NCBI GenBank assembly: GCA_021822995.1
Contig: JAKAPN010000042.1
Span: forward strand, 1 to 8,023
DNA: 8,023 nucleotides
Direction: 5' to 3'
Source of the DNA: an archaeon
GTDB taxonomy: Archaea; Thermoproteota; Nitrososphaeria; Nitrososphaerales; Gagatemarchaeaceae
A program made the translations under genes and the position numbers. The notes under the pieces are model-generated. The model had not been told where the DNA came from and made no database searches. It worked only from the letters and a program-made list of their open reading frames with translations. Of the stretch, positions 5,663-8,023 are shown piece after piece. Every line of letters begins with the position of its first letter. Positions within the stretch are counted from its first letter, which is position 1.

Positions 5663-5865
5663 CTCCTTTCTCTCCGTTCACTTCTGTTTCACTCGTGCTT
5701 AACGGTGTTAATCGTTAATTGAATCCCACCGATTTTGGCGGGGATATAAACTTCTTGTTTTCCGGTTCTCGATTCGCGGAGACGGGCGTCAAGCCGCGGG
5801 ATACCAACAGCTGTGTCTCCTCATCCCCACGCGTCAGCCCGAAATCGGCGCTGGCGCGGAACTGG
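5663..5865. promoter_or_regulatory. Spacer with dnaG promoter, inverted repeat and hairpin
   Basis: No gene is seen in these 203 bp. Minus-strand TTTATAT (5750-5744) is the best TATA box and would start a transcript near 5720, giving dnaG-pelota a leader of about 55-60 nt. Read on the plus strand the same bases (ATATAAA preceded by GGCGGGG) could fire rightward near 5773. TTAACG (5699-5704) and CGTTAA (5713-5718) form an inverted repeat at the expected dnaG transcription start. A hairpin CGCGG-GAC/GTC-CCGCG lies at 5775-5798, nearer the end of the small TOPRIM gene. Confidence 0.5.
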
Positions 5866-6291
5866 CTACGTCGCATCCCAACGGAACCCTTCAGGCTTCG
5901 CGAACCTCGAGAGGTTCTCGACCTGGAGGAAGACGCCTCGAGACGCCGCTCTGAGCCTCCGACGCTCGCCGAGCGAGGTCTCGGCGCCTTCATGTCTGAA
6001 CATCTTGAAGAACTTCGAGGCAAGAAAGTTCCCCTCTACGTCAAGGTCGGTCAGGATGATTGCCCGCTTTATGCCGCGAATTTCGCCCCGCGGCCTCTTC
6101 CCCAGCCGGGAGACGGTCACAGCTTTACCGGCATACCCCAACCCCCTTAGCGCTTTCTCGTCTCGGCGACCCTCTACCAAGACCGTCCATCCGTCTTCTG
6201 CGCTGCGGTTCAGATCAAGTATGAAGTCAACAAGGAACTCCCGAAACTCCTGGTAGCCCCTTTCACGTTTGTCAATCATTTTCTCTGCCAC
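5866..6291 (-). CDS. Small TOPRIM domain protein (RNase M5/DnaG-like fold)
   Basis: A 141-residue stand-alone TOPRIM protein of the archaeal small-primase-like group, related in fold to bacterial RNase M5. An N-terminal helix (KMIDKRERGYQEFREFLVDFILDLN, given in parts: 4-28) precedes TOPRIM at about 34-125. The catalytic-type Glu is E40 in VLVEGRRDEKAL, and the acidic pair D82/D84 sits in LTDLDVEGN. The Gly-Tyr-rich segment GLGYAGKAV (50-58) and the C-terminal GVFLQVENL are also family-like. This implies a metal-dependent nicking, cleaving or nucleotidyl activity on RNA or DNA, but the substrate is unknown. The first start is GTG at 6291; an ATG at residue 5 (6279) is an equally good alternative. 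Neither has a strong ribosome binding site. It lies downstream of pheT and upstream of dnaG on the same strand, so two TOPRIM genes are adjacent. Confidence 0.82.
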   Translation of the reverse strand: MAEKMIDKRERGYQEFREFLVDFILDLNRSAEDGWTVLVEGRRDEKALRGLGYAGKAVTVSRLGKRPRGEIRGIKRAIILTDLDVEGNFLASKFFKMFRHEGAETSLGERRRLRAASRGVFLQVENLSRFAKPEGFRWDAT

Positions 6292-6371
6292 ATTGGATTG
6301 TTGCCCGTCTCTGACGAGCTCGGATCATGTCCCAGCCTTCAGCGGGGAACTCACCGCGCCTCTTCAACGGG

Positions 6372-6476
6372 CAAACGGCTTCCGTCTGTCGCGCGCCTGG
6401 GTAAACCATCCGTTCATCAAAGCGTTTCCGCCTTCGCGGGTGGCCGTTTGGCGCGCTTTAGAACGAAAGCCGTCTG
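6372..6476 (-). ncRNA. Folded RNA-like element between pheT and the small TOPRIM gene, unnamed
   Basis: It lies in the 204-bp gene-free spacer 6292-6495, starting 20 nt after the pheT stop. As minus-strand RNA, 6476-6463 pairs with 6385-6372 over 14 bp with two G-U and no mismatch; on the plus strand the same two positions are A-C mismatches. Inside, GCGCGCC (6456-6450) pairs 7/7 with GGCGCGC (6397-6391), and CCACCC (6443-6438) pairs with GGATGG (6411-6406) with one mismatch. A tip hairpin AAGGCG-GAAA-CGCTTT (6434-6419) has a GNRA tetraloop. No U-run follows, so it is not a simple terminator. It does not match tRNA, 5S, RNase P, or SRP landmarks. It could be an independent sRNA, a pheT 3' UTR element or a leader of the TOPRIM gene. 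The rest of the spacer shows nothing clear. Confidence 0.5.
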
Positions 6477-6495
6477 GCTTGTAAGCGTCCCGGCG

Positions 6496-8023
6496 CTATT
6501 TTAGCTGTTTGTAGAGAGCGGTCAGGTCCAGCTCGAAGCCCGATACAGGGACGCCCAGCCCGAAGGCGCTGATGGCCTCTGGCCTCACCTCGCCGACGTA
6601 GCCGAGCAAGGATGCCCCCACCTCCATCGCCGCACATCTCCCTGGGGAGAACGCCCAATGCTCTCCAGTCCGGGCCGATGCCTGGACCCCGCCGATGGTT
6701 ACGCAAAGAGCCTCCAGGTACATTTTTGCTTCTGTGAACGCTGATTGGGAATGGGCGATAAGGCACCCAAGGTGCATCGACTCCGACACCGTGCCATTCT
6801 TCCTGGAATACACGCGCCCTATCTCGAAGACGCGCTGGGGGTAATCCGATCTAATGTTGCTGTGAAGCGCGGACATCATCGTCGGCACGAGCGCGTCCCT
6901 CAGCGTGGAATGGTCGAGGCTCTTGGGGTCCTTCACCCTGATCTTATCGTCTTCGGGCCTCTGGAAAGAAGAGTAGAGAGAACTAGTGTCCGTGAGTTCG
7001 TAGGTCATCAGTTCAATCATCCCCATACCAGCCATGACCGTCGATATGGAATCCAGATACTGTTCGAACGGATTGAAAGCGCCGGGCTGCCTGCTGGCCG
7101 GGTATGCGGGGATAATTCTGTCGAACCCGTATCCCAGCGCAACCTCCTCGGCGAGGTCCACCGGATGCATCAGGTCCAGCCTGTACCGCGGTGCCAGCAC
7201 TTCCCTTCCTTTCAGGCCCAGCCTGTTTCTTCTCAGGGACGCCGTTATCTCCGCGGCTGTGAGGTCCATGCCGAGAGTCTCCCTGACGAGAGACGAGTCC
7301 AGACGCAGTCTGCTCGGGGCGAGGTCAGGCGTCACCTTAACCCGTCCCGGATATCTCACGGAGACGGTTCTAAGTTTGCCCCCTGCTTCAGAAAGCGTGG
7401 TGGCGATGATGGCGAGTACGTTGTCACCTGCCCTGTCGTCTGTACTCGTCACGTCGATGAACATCTTCTTCGTCTTCGACGTGACCCTGGTCGCGTCCCC
7501 GTTGATTATCGGCGGGAAGGAGAGGACAACACCCCTGGAGTCCGTAATCACAGGAAAGAGATCCTTGCTCCCGAGAGCAGTCCCGTACAGCCTCCCCTCG
7601 TCAGTCTCAGCTAGGATCGACCCGACTGTAAGCGGCTTTTCACCCCCCAGGGGGACGAAGGAAAACGTGGGTCCGACAGCCTTGTAGGAGAAAGGCGGCT
7701 TGACAGCATCCATGTCGTGAAGGCCTATTGCAACCATCCTGCGTCTCCTGCCCAGCCCGTTGTGGAGGTCTTCCTGCAGCGATATGATCTGGCGGATATC
7801 CTCGTCGTCGAGGCCGAGTCCAGTTACGATGGCGCAGGCTATGTACGGCCTTACGGATGATAGGCGCCTGTCCACTGTCATCGACACCCCGGACGGGGAG
7901 GTTGGGAAGCTAGGGAGGCCCACCTCCTTGCCGAGAAGCCCCCTCAGTGCCCTTGCGATTCCGAAGTCAGTGCCAAAGTCCGGCCTGTTGGGGCTGTATT
8001 CGACCCTCACCGAGTCCTTCTCG
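6496..8023 (-). CDS. pheT: Phenylalanyl-tRNA synthetase beta subunit, 5' end outside window
   Basis: The frame is open to the right edge: Glu-Lys-Asp-Ser precede the internal GTG at 8010, and the visible sequence begins at the conserved motif SPNRPD of archaeal PheT, which normally lies some 50-60 residues from the N-terminus. About 508 residues are visible of an expected 550 or so. Counting from the GTG, the B3/B4 editing region is at about 50-220, the B5 domain at about 228-300 (LRLDSSLVRETLG ... HPVDLAEEVALGYGFDRI), and the catalytic-like module at 305-504, including NPFEQYLD, MTYELTD and the motif HSNIRSDYPQRVFEIGRVY. With PheS it forms the heterotetramer that charges tRNA-Phe; beta binds tRNA and edits mischarged Tyr. 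pheS is not in the window and may lie just upstream. The stop is TAG at 6496-6498. Confidence 0.96.
   Translation of the reverse strand, partial: EKDSVRVEYSPNRPDFGTDFGIARALRGLLGKEVGLPSFPTSPSGVSMTVDRRLSSVRPYIACAIVTGLGLDDEDIRQIISLQEDLHNGLGRRRRMVAIGLHDMDAVKPPFSYKAVGPTFSFVPLGGEKPLTVGSILAETDEGRLYGTALGSKDLFPVITDSRGVVLSFPPIINGDATRVTSKTKKMFIDVTSTDDRAGDNVLAIIATTLSEAGGKLRTVSVRYPGRVKVTPDLAPSRLRLDSSLVRETLGMDLTAAEITASLRRNRLGLKGREVLAPRYRLDLMHPVDLAEEVALGYGFDRIIPAYPASRQPGAFNPFEQYLDSISTVMAGMGMIELMTYELTDTSSLYSSFQRPEDDKIRVKDPKSLDHSTLRDALVPTMMSALHSNIRSDYPQRVFEIGRVYSRKNGTVSESMHLGCLIAHSQSAFTEAKMYLEALCVTIGGVQASARTGEHWAFSPGRCAAMEVGASLLGYVGEVRPEAISAFGLGVPVSGFELDLTALYKQLK

Noticed and set aside
5775..5865. Possible C/D-box sRNA (CTGA and GGATGAG stretches on the minus strand)
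   Set aside because: The boxes do not match the consensus well, the spacing is off and there is no second C/D pair; kept only as part of the spacer description.
5719..6150. A plus-strand frame of 143 codons just after the TATA element at 5744-5750
   Set aside because: Its TTG start precedes the TATA element and the predicted transcription start, so it could not be expressed from it; most of it is antisense to the small TOPRIM gene.
6745..7687. Long plus-strand open frames (289 and 217 codons) opposite pheT
   Set aside because: They are antisense to well-conserved PheT domains, and are rich in Arg/His or Ser/Leu without motifs, as expected of shadows in GC-rich DNA.
1..8023. CRISPR array, insertion sequence, prophage or defence system
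   Set aside because: No spaced direct repeats, no transposase or integrase motifs, and no terminal inverted repeats with target duplications were seen; the gene content is core archaeal.

Overview
The window is a piece of an archaeal chromosome. The evidence is an archaeal Pelota, an archaeal DnaG-type primase, an archaeal-type PheT, an archaeal-type SRP RNA, TATA-box promoters with several probable leaderless transcripts, and a serine tRNA interrupted by three bulge-helix-bulge type introns. The DNA is GC-rich, and three of the five protein genes whose start lies in the window and that have no ATG start use TTG. Multi-intron tRNAs with introns outside the anticodon loop point to the TACK side of the archaea (Thermoproteota/Thaumarchaeota/Bathyarchaeia-like), but this placement is inference; no rRNA or other decisive marker is present.

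Layout, left to right. The C-terminal end of an MFS-type transporter (+) runs into the antisense strand of a tRNA-Ser(GCU) gene (-). That tRNA gene is 140 bp long and folds into a perfect 86-nt type II tRNA only after three insertions of 16, 14 and 24 nt are removed. Directly upstream on the same strand is a 7S/SRP RNA gene of about 320 nt with a clear domain IV signature. It is followed on the same strand by a tRNA 2-thiolation enzyme of the TtuA/NcsA (CTU1) family. A 72-bp divergent promoter region separates this gene from a site-2 protease with a PDZ domain (+), then a small orphan two-helix membrane protein (+).

The right half is all on the minus strand. In transcription order it holds pheT (5' end outside the window), a 204-bp spacer containing a strongly folded RNA-like element, a small TOPRIM protein, a 203-bp promoter-bearing spacer, dnaG, and pelota 11 nt after dnaG. 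The small membrane gene and pelota converge and overlap by 11 bp.

Functional theme: the content is mostly information processing and RNA quality control. It includes a tRNA, a tRNA-modifying enzyme, SRP RNA, Phe-tRNA charging, ribosome rescue (Pelota) and an exosome-associated primase-like protein (DnaG). Two membrane-associated genes and a transporter end sit among them. The most unusual object is the triple-intron tRNA-Ser. The second is the unnamed folded element between pheT and the small TOPRIM gene, whose helices pair better as RNA from the minus strand than from the plus strand.
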